DNA of 22,583 bases from a virus. Shown here piece after piece: positions 11,890 through 18,583 of the stretch (the first letter of the stretch is position 1; each line of letters starts with the position of its first letter). Where the stretch lies: positions 1 to 22,583 of IMG/VR virus record IMGVR_UViG_3300025655_000316. One strand, 5' to 3'. A model generated the notes under the pieces. It was not told the DNA's origin. It saw nothing but the letters and a program-made list of their open reading frames with translations, and searched no databases. The position numbers and the translations under genes were made by a program.

Positions 11890-11931
11890 GGCGATGTTGC
11901 CGTGATAAGTTACCTATGCGCCGTGAGGCGC
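11890..11931 (-). promoter_or_regulatory. Structured leader element, copy 5
   Basis: Hairpin 1 is GCGCC (11918-11922) with GGCGC (11927-11931), a third compensated stem variant. Its loop is also changed (GTGA on the plus strand, TCAC leftward). Read leftward, ATAGGTAACTT follows, then hairpin 2 (GGC/GCC, 11890-11892 and 11899-11901). The start codon is 42 bases past GGTAACT. It is the copy closest to the divergent control region. Confidence 0.7.
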
Positions 11932-12037
11932 TACCTCCCCTACCCGAATTCGGAAACCGAAACCGAACCGCCCCCCTTCCTGAGAGGAGGGGGGAGGGGT
12001 AGATCACCACCCCAGCCACAACTTTTTTCAATTTTCA

Positions 12038-12070
12038 AATTTATAAAAATTTATAAAAATTTATAAAAAT
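12038..12070. repeat. 10-bp tandem AT-rich repeat, three copies
   Basis: The unit ATTTATAAAA recurs three times with an exact 10-bp period just upstream of the late-operon promoter candidate. One repeat per helical turn would place the A-tracts on one face, giving intrinsic curvature or an UP-element-like contact for RNA polymerase. It could equally be a binding array for a late activator. Confidence 0.65.
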
Positions 12071-12079
12071 TTTTGAATG

Positions 12080-12109
12080 TTGTAAAAATTCGGCAACATG
12101 AGCTAAACT
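12080..12109 (+). promoter_or_regulatory. Candidate sigma-70-like promoter for the late operon
   Basis: TTGTAA (12080-12085) and TAAACT (12104-12109) are separated by 18 bases, a moderate match to host promoter boxes. The -35 overlaps an inverted repeat (ATGTTG 12077-12082 with CAACAT 12094-12099). Transcription would begin near 12116, leaving almost no leader before the terminase ATG at 12118, so a different start or a phage-specific polymerase remains possible. Confidence 0.4.
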
Positions 12110-12117
12110 GCGGAATT

Positions 12118-12600
12118 ATGGGATTATTAGCTCAACTCGTAGACATCGATTTCAACATTACCGACGAACAAAAGCGGTTGGTAGAGGGTCTTTTTGCCGG
12201 TTTAACCAAAAAACAGGCGTTAGCAAGGGCCGGTTTCCGTGAATCGATGAACATTAATCGCTATTTCCGTGATAATCCGCATCTTGAAGACTATGCTAAG
12301 CACTTGCAGTCGGAAGAACGGAAGAAATGGCGCGTATCACGCGAGCAGGTGACCCAAGGATTGATGGAAGCAATACAAGATGCAAAAATGCTTGAAGAAC
12401 CTAATACTCAGATCAATGGGTGGAGAGAATTGGGCCGATTGCACGGGCTTTATGCACCTGAAGAGAAAAAAGTGACCCTCTCGGCTGAAAAATCCGAGCA
12501 GATGCGCCAAATCGAAGAAGCCTCTGTGGAAGAATTGCTTGATATGACTGGACACGAGATGATCGAGGGCGATTTCGAGCTAATTTCCGATGTCACATAA
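12118..12600 (+). CDS. Terminase small subunit, 160 aa
   Basis: I choose the ATG at 12118; the frame is open 15 codons further to a TTG, but that would run through the promoter-like region. The upstream GCGGAA is a weak ribosome site. Residues 14-65 form a helix-turn-helix-like segment (ITDEQKRLVEGLFAGLTKKQALARAGF, then NINRYFRDNPHLEDYA). Residues 76-118 match the classic small-terminase pattern (VTQGLMEAIQDAKML, then QINGWRELGRLHGLYAPEEKKV). The protein recognises the packaging site on phage DNA and activates the large subunit. It overlaps the large-terminase gene by 11 bases. Confidence 0.88.
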   Translation: MGLLAQLVDIDFNITDEQKRLVEGLFAGLTKKQALARAGFRESMNINRYFRDNPHLEDYAKHLQSEERKKWRVSREQVTQGLMEAIQDAKMLEEPNTQINGWRELGRLHGLYAPEEKKVTLSAEKSEQMRQIEEASVEELLDMTGHEMIEGDFELISDVT

Positions 12601-14611
12601 AAACTTGCCCACTAGAAAGTGGGGGATGACGCCGACTGAGCTAAAGAAAATGCGTTTTTGCGGCTCGTGCGGCAACCTGATTCATAGAAAATCGTTCAGT
12701 TCGAGCGGCGCAGCCCGCTGTGTGAATTGTCAGAACGATGAGATCCCGACCAAACCCGAAAATATTAATAAAGAGCGCCAACGTGTCCGGTATATTAAGG
12801 ACAAAGAAGCGGCGCGAAATAATGGCGTAGCAGGTGGAAAGGCCGCAGGCCAGATTCAGAAAGAGCGGGCCGAGGACAAAAAGAAAGAGTGGCCTGACAA
12901 AGCGCCTAAGAATGTGGAGTTGGAGAAACGCCGTGCCCGACATGCGAAGGAGCCTATTATTGGGCAGACCGCTAGTCGGGATATTGTGAAAGCTGAGCTT
13001 GCAAACCGTGCTTTAGCTAGAAAAAAGTTAATATTTTTCATTCTGCGCAACTTTCCTGAGTACCAACCGGGGTGGGTGCATAACCTTATTTGTTCAAAAT
13101 TAGAAAAATTTAGCCAAGATGTTATTGACAGAAAAGCCCCCCGTCTCATGTTGTTTGTGCCGCCACGGCACGGAAAGTCGGAAATCGCTAGTAAGATGTT
13201 TCCTGCGTGGCATCTCGGTCGCGCCCCTAAGCATGAGATTATCGCAGCGAGTTATGGTGTCTCCCTCCCTATGGGCTTTTCTCGCAAAATTAAGGAAATG
13301 ATGAAAACCCCAGCGTACACCAATGTGTTCGCTGAATGCCGCCTGCATAAAGATGCTCAAGCCACTGAAGGATGGCTAACGGATAAAGGAGGTGGCTATG
13401 TGCCTGCGGGTGTCGGCGGTTCTATTACGGGTAAGGGTGCGCATGTTCTTATTATTGACGACCCTGTTAAGGATGCTGATGAAGCGGATTCTGAAACAAT
13501 CCGTGAGCGAAATTGGGATTGGTACGGGTCAACAGCACGTACACGTCTTGCTCCGGGTGGAGGAATCCTTGTTATCCAGACTCGATGGCATGATGATGAC
13601 CTTAGCGGGAAGCTCATCCACCAAATGCAAGAAGACCTCAGAGCGGTTGATGAGGAGTTGGAAGAAGCACTTGAGCGCGGAGCTGATGAGTCGGAAATCT
13701 CGAAGATTCGGCGCAAATACGACGAGATCGAACAGTGGGAAATAATATGCTTACCGGCATTGGCGGAACAGGAGGAGTGGTTCAACCCACATAATGGGCA
13801 GATTGAGTACAACCGATCTACCCCGGAGTCCAGATTTCTGCGCCATGTTGGCGATGCGCTCCACCCTGCCCGGTTTGATGAGCTAAGCTTACGTAAGATG
13901 AGGCGGACGATGGCCAAGCGCCATTGGTCTGCGTTGATGCAACAAAACCCGGTCCCTGATGATGGCGATATATTTACAAAGGATTCTTTTAGGTTTATAC
14001 CTCACCGTCCCCGTCTTAACAATCATCATGTGTATATTGCTTGGGATTTAGCCATCGGCCAGAAGCAGCAGAACGACTGGACTGTGGGCATGGTTGGTGC
14101 GATGAACGAAATGGGGTTTTTAATTATTTACGACATGATTAGGGTGAAAACGAATGAACTCGCAAAACTCATATACGACACCTCTGTGCTATACAAAAAT
14201 CACCTCCAGCAAATTGGTCTGGAACGCGGTCAAATCCAGATGTCCATCATGCCATCTCTCCAAAGACTGTTCGACGAGAAAAAGTTTTACCCAAGCTTCA
14301 ACGAAGACTTAAAGCCGGTGACGGACAAAGTGGCGAGGGCTAGGGTAGCGCAGGGAATGGTACAGCACGGAAAGGTGCTATTGCCGGAAGATCAGCCTTG
14401 GGTAGAGACTTTTCTGGCAGAACTGCTAAGATTCCCCAATGGATTACACGATGACGCGGTTGACGCGTTTTCTTGGTTATGCCGCATGGTTGAAGGTGTA
14501 TCGCCACCGCGAGCTTCAGCGCAGAAACAAAAACTGAAAAGTTGGAAAGATAAATTAGGTCAGTACATTGATGCTGATGGACTTAATTCGGGTGGAGCAA
14601 TGTCAGCATGA
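12590..14611 (+). CDS. Terminase large subunit, 673 aa
   Basis: This is the DNA-packaging motor. Residues 191-198 (PPRHGKSE) are the Walker A motif and 286-292 (HVLIIDDP region) Walker B of the ATPase. D486 (AWDLAIG) and HDDAVDA (620-626) mark the RNase H-like nuclease that cuts the concatemer. The first 50 residues carry CGSC (24-27) and CVNC (44-47), a zinc-finger-like extension, followed by a long basic segment. A charged helical insert (about 345-382) lies between ATPase and nuclease. The protein is longer than the usual 450-600 residues because of these additions. The ATG at 12590 overlaps the small subunit; an ATG at 12626 is possible but would still include the finger. Confidence 0.95.
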   Translation: MSHKNLPTRKWGMTPTELKKMRFCGSCGNLIHRKSFSSSGAARCVNCQNDEIPTKPENINKERQRVRYIKDKEAARNNGVAGGKAAGQIQKERAEDKKKEWPDKAPKNVELEKRRARHAKEPIIGQTASRDIVKAELANRALARKKLIFFILRNFPEYQPGWVHNLICSKLEKFSQDVIDRKAPRLMLFVPPRHGKSEIASKMFPAWHLGRAPKHEIIAASYGVSLPMGFSRKIKEMMKTPAYTNVFAECRLHKDAQATEGWLTDKGGGYVPAGVGGSITGKGAHVLIIDDPVKDADEADSETIRERNWDWYGSTARTRLAPGGGILVIQTRWHDDDLSGKLIHQMQEDLRAVDEELEEALERGADESEISKIRRKYDEIEQWEIICLPALAEQEEWFNPHNGQIEYNRSTPESRFLRHVGDALHPARFDELSLRKMRRTMAKRHWSALMQQNPVPDDGDIFTKDSFRFIPHRPRLNNHHVYIAWDLAIGQKQQNDWTVGMVGAMNEMGFLIIYDMIRVKTNELAKLIYDTSVLYKNHLQQIGLERGQIQMSIMPSLQRLFDEKKFYPSFNEDLKPVTDKVARARVAQGMVQHGKVLLPEDQPWVETFLAELLRFPNGLHDDAVDAFSWLCRMVEGVSPPRASAQKQKLKSWKDKLGQYIDADGLNSGGAMSA

Positions 14612-16791
14612 GCGACATTAGTATTGTTAAAGAGCAGTATGAGCGGTACATCTATGCGCGTGATAACGGGCATACAGATTTTTTACAAAAGGCTGAAAAA
14701 TGTGATGCCTTTTATAATGGGGAGCAGTGGAACGCGGCTGATAAAGCCAAACTGGCTCGTCAACGCCGTCCGGCTCTAACGTTGAACAAGCTCCTCCCCA
14801 GTGTTGCCGCGATTCAGGGGCAGCAGTTATCAAATAGATCAGATGTGAGTTTCCGCCCAAAAGACGGTGGAAACCCAGAAACAGCAATGGCGCTCGACAA
14901 GCTGTGGTTACATATTTCTCAAACCAATCACCTTGATGAGCTGGAATCGGATGTTTTCACTGACGGTATCATTACCTCTCGTGGGTTTTACGACGTACGT
15001 ATGGACTTTAGCGATAATATATACGGAGATGTTCGTATTAAGTTGCTTAATCCTTATAACGTCATCGTTGACCCGGATGCTGAAGAATATGACCCAAAAG
15101 CATGGAAAGAAGCATGGTTAACTAAGTGGTTGAGTCACGACGACATTGAGCGCCTTTATGGTAAAGACGTATCGAAGCAGCTCAAAGGTAAAATCCAATC
15201 ACGCTACGAAATCGGATATGACTTTGTTGACAAGCGCTTCGGGAGCTTCGGTGGCAGCGAACGGAGGGTTGGTGACGAATTCGACCCTGATGCGACACAC
15301 AGGCGGCGATTCAGGGTTTTAGAGCGTCAGCATAGAACGAAGTCTATCCGACCCCATTTTGTTGATATTATTACTGGCGAGACTCGTGTGATCCCGGAAG
15401 GTTGGGGTCCAGAGAAGATTGCAATGGCGGTCCAGTATTACAATTTGCAGGTTATCAAACGCCCGTATGAAGAGATTCATTGGACGGTAACGATCGATGA
15501 TGTGTTGGCGCACAACGAGAAGTCTCCGTATAGCGACTTCACCATCGTGCCTTACTTCCCCTTTTTCCGCCACGGTACAACAATCGGGCTGGTTGAGAAC
15601 ATGATCGACCCGCAGGAGTTGTACAACAAAACCAAATCGCAAGAGTTACATGTGATCAACTCGACTGCTAACGGTGGTTGGCAGGGCGAAGAAGGTCAAT
15701 TGGCTAATATGTCCGAAGAGGAGTTGGAACATCGTGGCGCGGAAACCGGGCTTGTCATCATGCGTAAGAAGGGAACCCTTCCGCTTGAGAAAATCCAGCC
15801 AAACCAGATCCCTTCTGGACTCGATCGAATCGGCTATATGGCGGCTGAAGACCTTAAAGAAATCTCAATGGCCTCAGACTCCCTCAGAGGATTCGACAGA
15901 GAAGACGTAGCCGCGAAAGCGATTATGACCAAGCAGGCGATGGGCGCATCAAACTTCGCCATGCCATTGCACAATTTACAGCGCACTCGCGGCTTGTTGG
16001 CCTATCGGGTACTGGATCTGGTACAGCAGTACTACACTGAAGAGCGCGCAATTACCGTGACCAAATCGGATCTGGCGGCTCAGCCAGAGACCCTTACTGT
16101 GAATCAGATGTCGCCAGAGGGCGAGATTCTGAACAACTTGCAGGCCGGTGAGTACGAGGTTGTGTTGACCACTGTTCCGGCTCGCAACACTTTTGAAGAG
16201 TCTCAGTTCCAGCAAGCTAAAGAACTACGTGAACTAGGTATTATGATTCCGGACGACATTCTCATCGAGAACTCAACCCTGTATCGTAAACACGAGATTG
16301 CCAAGCGTCTGAAAGAAGCAAATGGCGGTGGTGAGGCTTCGCCAGAACAGCAACAGATGATGCAACTTGAGCTTCAGATCAAGCAGCTTGAAGCGCAGAA
16401 GATGGCGGCTGAGGCCAAGAAGATCGAGGCGGATGCGGTGCTCTCCCTTGTGCGTGCGCAGGACATTGCTGAGGGTGAAGAAGGTGATGGCGGCATGATG
16501 GAAATGCGCAAGATGCAGAACGAGAACGAACGGTTCTTGGCTCAGCACGAAGCGGATATGAAGAAACTCGACGCAGAGCTTGGGTATAAGTATGCCGAGC
16601 TGGATCAGCGTAGAGCGGAATCTGATCACAAAGCAAACATTGATAAAGCCAATGTGTTGACCAGTATCGAGTCAGCCCGCCGCAAAGCGGATAATGACGA
16701 TGCAAAATCCCAAATCGCCGCCCACCAAGCACAAACCCAACGTAAGGCTGCGGAACGCCCCGCACCGAAACCCGCAGGAGGGAACAAATAA
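14608..16791 (+). CDS. P22-type portal protein, 727 aa
   Basis: The ATG overlaps the terminase stop as ATGA. The length equals that of P22 portal (about 725 residues). Family features are an N-terminal EQYERYIYARDNGHTDFLQKAEKCDAFYNGEQW, and the central PYFPFFRHGTTIGLVENMIDPQELYN...NST (about residues 312-352), typical of the family. The last 150 residues (about 583-720) are a very long charged helix (QLELQIKQLEAQKMAAEAKKIEA onward), like the barrel/tail of P22 portals. Twelve copies would form the DNA channel at one capsid vertex, binding the terminase during filling and later the tail. Confidence 0.93.
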   Translation: MSDISIVKEQYERYIYARDNGHTDFLQKAEKCDAFYNGEQWNAADKAKLARQRRPALTLNKLLPSVAAIQGQQLSNRSDVSFRPKDGGNPETAMALDKLWLHISQTNHLDELESDVFTDGIITSRGFYDVRMDFSDNIYGDVRIKLLNPYNVIVDPDAEEYDPKAWKEAWLTKWLSHDDIERLYGKDVSKQLKGKIQSRYEIGYDFVDKRFGSFGGSERRVGDEFDPDATHRRRFRVLERQHRTKSIRPHFVDIITGETRVIPEGWGPEKIAMAVQYYNLQVIKRPYEEIHWTVTIDDVLAHNEKSPYSDFTIVPYFPFFRHGTTIGLVENMIDPQELYNKTKSQELHVINSTANGGWQGEEGQLANMSEEELEHRGAETGLVIMRKKGTLPLEKIQPNQIPSGLDRIGYMAAEDLKEISMASDSLRGFDREDVAAKAIMTKQAMGASNFAMPLHNLQRTRGLLAYRVLDLVQQYYTEERAITVTKSDLAAQPETLTVNQMSPEGEILNNLQAGEYEVVLTTVPARNTFEESQFQQAKELRELGIMIPDDILIENSTLYRKHEIAKRLKEANGGGEASPEQQQMMQLELQIKQLEAQKMAAEAKKIEADAVLSLVRAQDIAEGEEGDGGMMEMRKMQNENERFLAQHEADMKKLDAELGYKYAELDQRRAESDHKANIDKANVLTSIESARRKADNDDAKSQIAAHQAQTQRKAAERPAPKPAGGNK

Positions 16792-17483
16792 TGGCAAATG
16801 GTTATGACGAGAATAAGCGACGTGCCGCAGAGGGTCGTAGTTTCCAGCGTAGGAGTGGTTTTCCAAAAATAAATTCGGGTAATGCCAGCGCGAGCGGATC
16901 AATTGATAACCCGAACGCACCGGAAACTGCCCAAACACGCAATGCTAAAGCGAGAGCGTCAAACAATAGGCTTAATAAACCTACTGCAATGAAAACAGGT
17001 CCAAGCGAAGCAATGGGTGCGCGCAAAGCTCGGTCAGGTAGGATGAATATTATCAAAGCAAATGAAGCCACTGGTGAATATTCTAAAAATAGGCCAAGTC
17101 CGCGCACTCCTAAGCCGAAGGGTCGCGCTGCGCGTGCTACAGCACCCGGTATGCTGAATACTGATATGAAGAACTACGCGGCACAGAACAAAGCGGCGGC
17201 TCGGGCAAAGATGGTACAAAACGCTAAAGCCGGTGCTTTGAAAGGCCTGCGCGGTAATCTGATCGGTATACCGCTCGGTGCAGCAATCGGTGTTGCTGTA
17301 GGCCAAGGCAGACGTACACCAACAACTAAAGGCCAGATGGGCCGTGTTAATAAGCTTCCCCCCAAGCCGACGACTGCGCCGATGGTGAGTCCTCAAGTAC
17401 AGGCCCGCCAGCAGGCTTTGATTAATGCAAACCCCGGCATGGCCTCTTTGGCAGAGCAGGATTTAAACAAACGTAAAATGTAA
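16791..17483 (+). CDS. Basic, low-complexity head-module protein, 230 aa
   Basis: The ATG overlaps the portal stop (TAATG) and has AGGAGG nine bases upstream. The product is very basic and rich in Ala, Asn, Arg, Lys and Pro, with little predicted order. An exception is a hydrophobic glycine-rich segment at about 153-173 (GLRGNLIGIPLGAAIGVAVG) that could insert in a membrane. Such features suit a DNA-associated internal protein or an ejected protein. Its slot between portal and scaffold supports a virion or assembly role. No family is recognised. Confidence 0.82.
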   Translation: MANGYDENKRRAAEGRSFQRRSGFPKINSGNASASGSIDNPNAPETAQTRNAKARASNNRLNKPTAMKTGPSEAMGARKARSGRMNIIKANEATGEYSKNRPSPRTPKPKGRAARATAPGMLNTDMKNYAAQNKAAARAKMVQNAKAGALKGLRGNLIGIPLGAAIGVAVGQGRRTPTTKGQMGRVNKLPPKPTTAPMVSPQVQARQQALINANPGMASLAEQDLNKRKM

Positions 17484-17503
17484 CCCTAATAGGAGCCACC
17501 CCT

Positions 17504-18394
17504 ATGTCTGAAGAAAATGAAGTAGTTGAAGAAGAAGTAATTGATCGCGGCGATGAAATCCTTGCGGAAGTGGAGGAAGAAGTTGACGCGATTGAAGCCG
17601 AGGAAGAAGAAGCTGAGGAAGCCGACGGCCTCGAGTTAGAGGACGAAATAGAAGATGATGAACCGAAGGCTAGAAAAGAACCGATGCTCCCTAAATCTAG
17701 GTACGACTCCGTGGCGGCTAAAAACCGCGAGTTGGAAGCGCGGATTGCCGAGATGGAAGCGGCCGGAAGGAACAAACAAGCGGCTCAACAGCGTGAAGAG
17801 CAAACTGCTAACATGGAAGACTACATTTCGCAACTGGACGCGGATTACGCCGAAGCTGTGAAAGATGGTGATACGGATGCTATGTCCCGTATCCGTAAAG
17901 AACAACGTAATGCTGAGCGCGAGATGTATCGTATGGAGATGCAGGAGTCTGATCAGAGGTCAGTATCTCAGGCACAGGAACAAGTGCGCCTTGACCTGAC
18001 CATCGATGCTATTGAGTCTCAGTATGACCAACTGAATCCGGAATCTGACAACTATGCGCAGGATGTAGTGGACCAGATACAGGAGCTACGATCAGGGTTT
18101 GAAGCGACAGGCCGCTACACCCCAACGCAAGCGTTGGTTCGTGCAGTTAAGTTCGTACTCCCGGATAACCCTGCGGCGGCAGCGCAAGCTGCTCCACAGG
18201 CCAAACCGAAAGGCAACTTGGGTAAGAAAGTTGCCGCGGCCAACGCCCAACCGCCCTCAATGGATGGCGTCGGTGACCAAGGCAACTCAGGTGGCAAAAC
18301 CACGGCTGATCCATCTCCAATGGAGATGACTGAAGACGATTGGGCCGCATTACCTGAGTCTACTCTTAAACGTATGCGTGGAGATGCGTTTTGA
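17504..18394 (+). CDS. Capsid scaffolding protein, 296 aa
   Basis: AGGAG precedes the ATG at 17504. The first 60 residues are strongly acidic (EEEVIDRGDEILAEVEEEVDAIEAEEEEAEE), then MLPKSRYDSVAAKNRELEARIAEMEA (about 61-86) gives the usual scaffold 'PKSR' coiled-coil start. Long helices run to about residue 215, and an Ala/Pro/Gln linker leads to a short acidic-then-basic tail (MTEDDWAALPESTLKRMRG). This organisation, between portal and capsid genes, is that of phage scaffolding proteins, which organise the procapsid and then leave. A protease is not evident in the window. Confidence 0.87.
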   Translation: MSEENEVVEEEVIDRGDEILAEVEEEVDAIEAEEEEAEEADGLELEDEIEDDEPKARKEPMLPKSRYDSVAAKNRELEARIAEMEAAGRNKQAAQQREEQTANMEDYISQLDADYAEAVKDGDTDAMSRIRKEQRNAEREMYRMEMQESDQRSVSQAQEQVRLDLTIDAIESQYDQLNPESDNYAQDVVDQIQELRSGFEATGRYTPTQALVRAVKFVLPDNPAAAAQAAPQAKPKGNLGKKVAAANAQPPSMDGVGDQGNSGGKTTADPSPMEMTEDDWAALPESTLKRMRGDAF

Positions 18395-18549
18395 GTAAAC
18401 TACGAGACAAAATTCTCGCACGGCGCGAGGCCTACCTCACTCGTGAAAATATGACACGAGAAGAGTATTTGGCTAGTAAATCTGAAAAAAAGGCAGCCGC
18501 TAAAGCGCGGTATGAACGCAGACAACAGGAGGCTAATTCAAATGGCTAA
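18391..18549 (+). CDS. Small basic hypothetical protein, 52 aa, TTG start
   Basis: A TTG at 18391 overlaps the scaffold stop (TTGA), with GGAG seven bases upstream, and the frame runs to a TAA at 18547-18549. The product is highly charged and helical (MSKLRDKILARREAYLTRENMTREEYLASKSEKKAAAKARYERRQQE). Codon patterns and the tight overlap with both neighbours (the next mini-gene begins inside its end) support translation. It could be a small head-assembly peptide. No family is recognised. Confidence 0.65.
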   Translation: MSKLRDKILARREAYLTRENMTREEYLASKSEKKAAAKARYERRQQEANSNG

Positions 18550-18583
18550 AGGTAAAAAAGGCGGCGGCGGCAAGAAGTGCTAA
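18542..18583 (+). CDS. Thirteen-residue Lys/Gly-rich peptide (leader or mini-gene)
   Basis: A 13-codon frame (MAKGKKGGGGKKC) follows a perfect AGGAGG at nine bases. Its TAA stop is immediately followed by the ATG of the next gene (TAAATG), whose own ribosome site is poor. It is either a short functional peptide with a terminal cysteine, or a coupling leader that loads ribosomes for the next gene. The strength of the ribosome site argues that ribosomes really initiate here. Confidence 0.6.
   Translation: MAKGKKGGGGKKC

Larger units (their letters stand above)
11932..12117. promoter_or_regulatory. Divergent control region between early and late operons
   Basis: No gene lies here. It contains a 10-bp palindrome CCGAATTCGG (11944-11953), GAAACC-type hexamer repeats (11953-11970), and a C-rich/G-rich hairpin (about 11970-11996, CCCCCC with GGGGGG). 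These are followed by an AT-rich stretch with a three-copy 10-bp tandem repeat and a promoter-like site. Leftward transcription of the 8.2-11.9 kb operon and rightward late transcription should both begin here. The hairpin lacks a U-run on either side, so I do not call it a terminator. Confidence 0.6.

Noticed and set aside
9107-11931. CRISPR-like or mobile repeat array
   Set aside because: Copies differ in sequence but keep pairing, are 0.4-1.1 kb apart with genes between, and always precede a ribosome site.
11970-12000. GC-rich hairpin as a bidirectional terminator
   Set aside because: The stem is strong but neither side is followed by a T-run, so it is described only as a structural element of the control region.
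12073-12117. Upstream TTG start extending the small terminase by 15 residues
   Set aside because: It runs through the promoter-like region and AT repeat edge and has no ribosome site; the ATG at 12118 gives a normal small-terminase N-terminus.
13396-13917. Leftward 173-residue frame inside the large terminase
   Set aside because: Ser/Arg-rich shadow of the terminase coding strand with no initiation signal.
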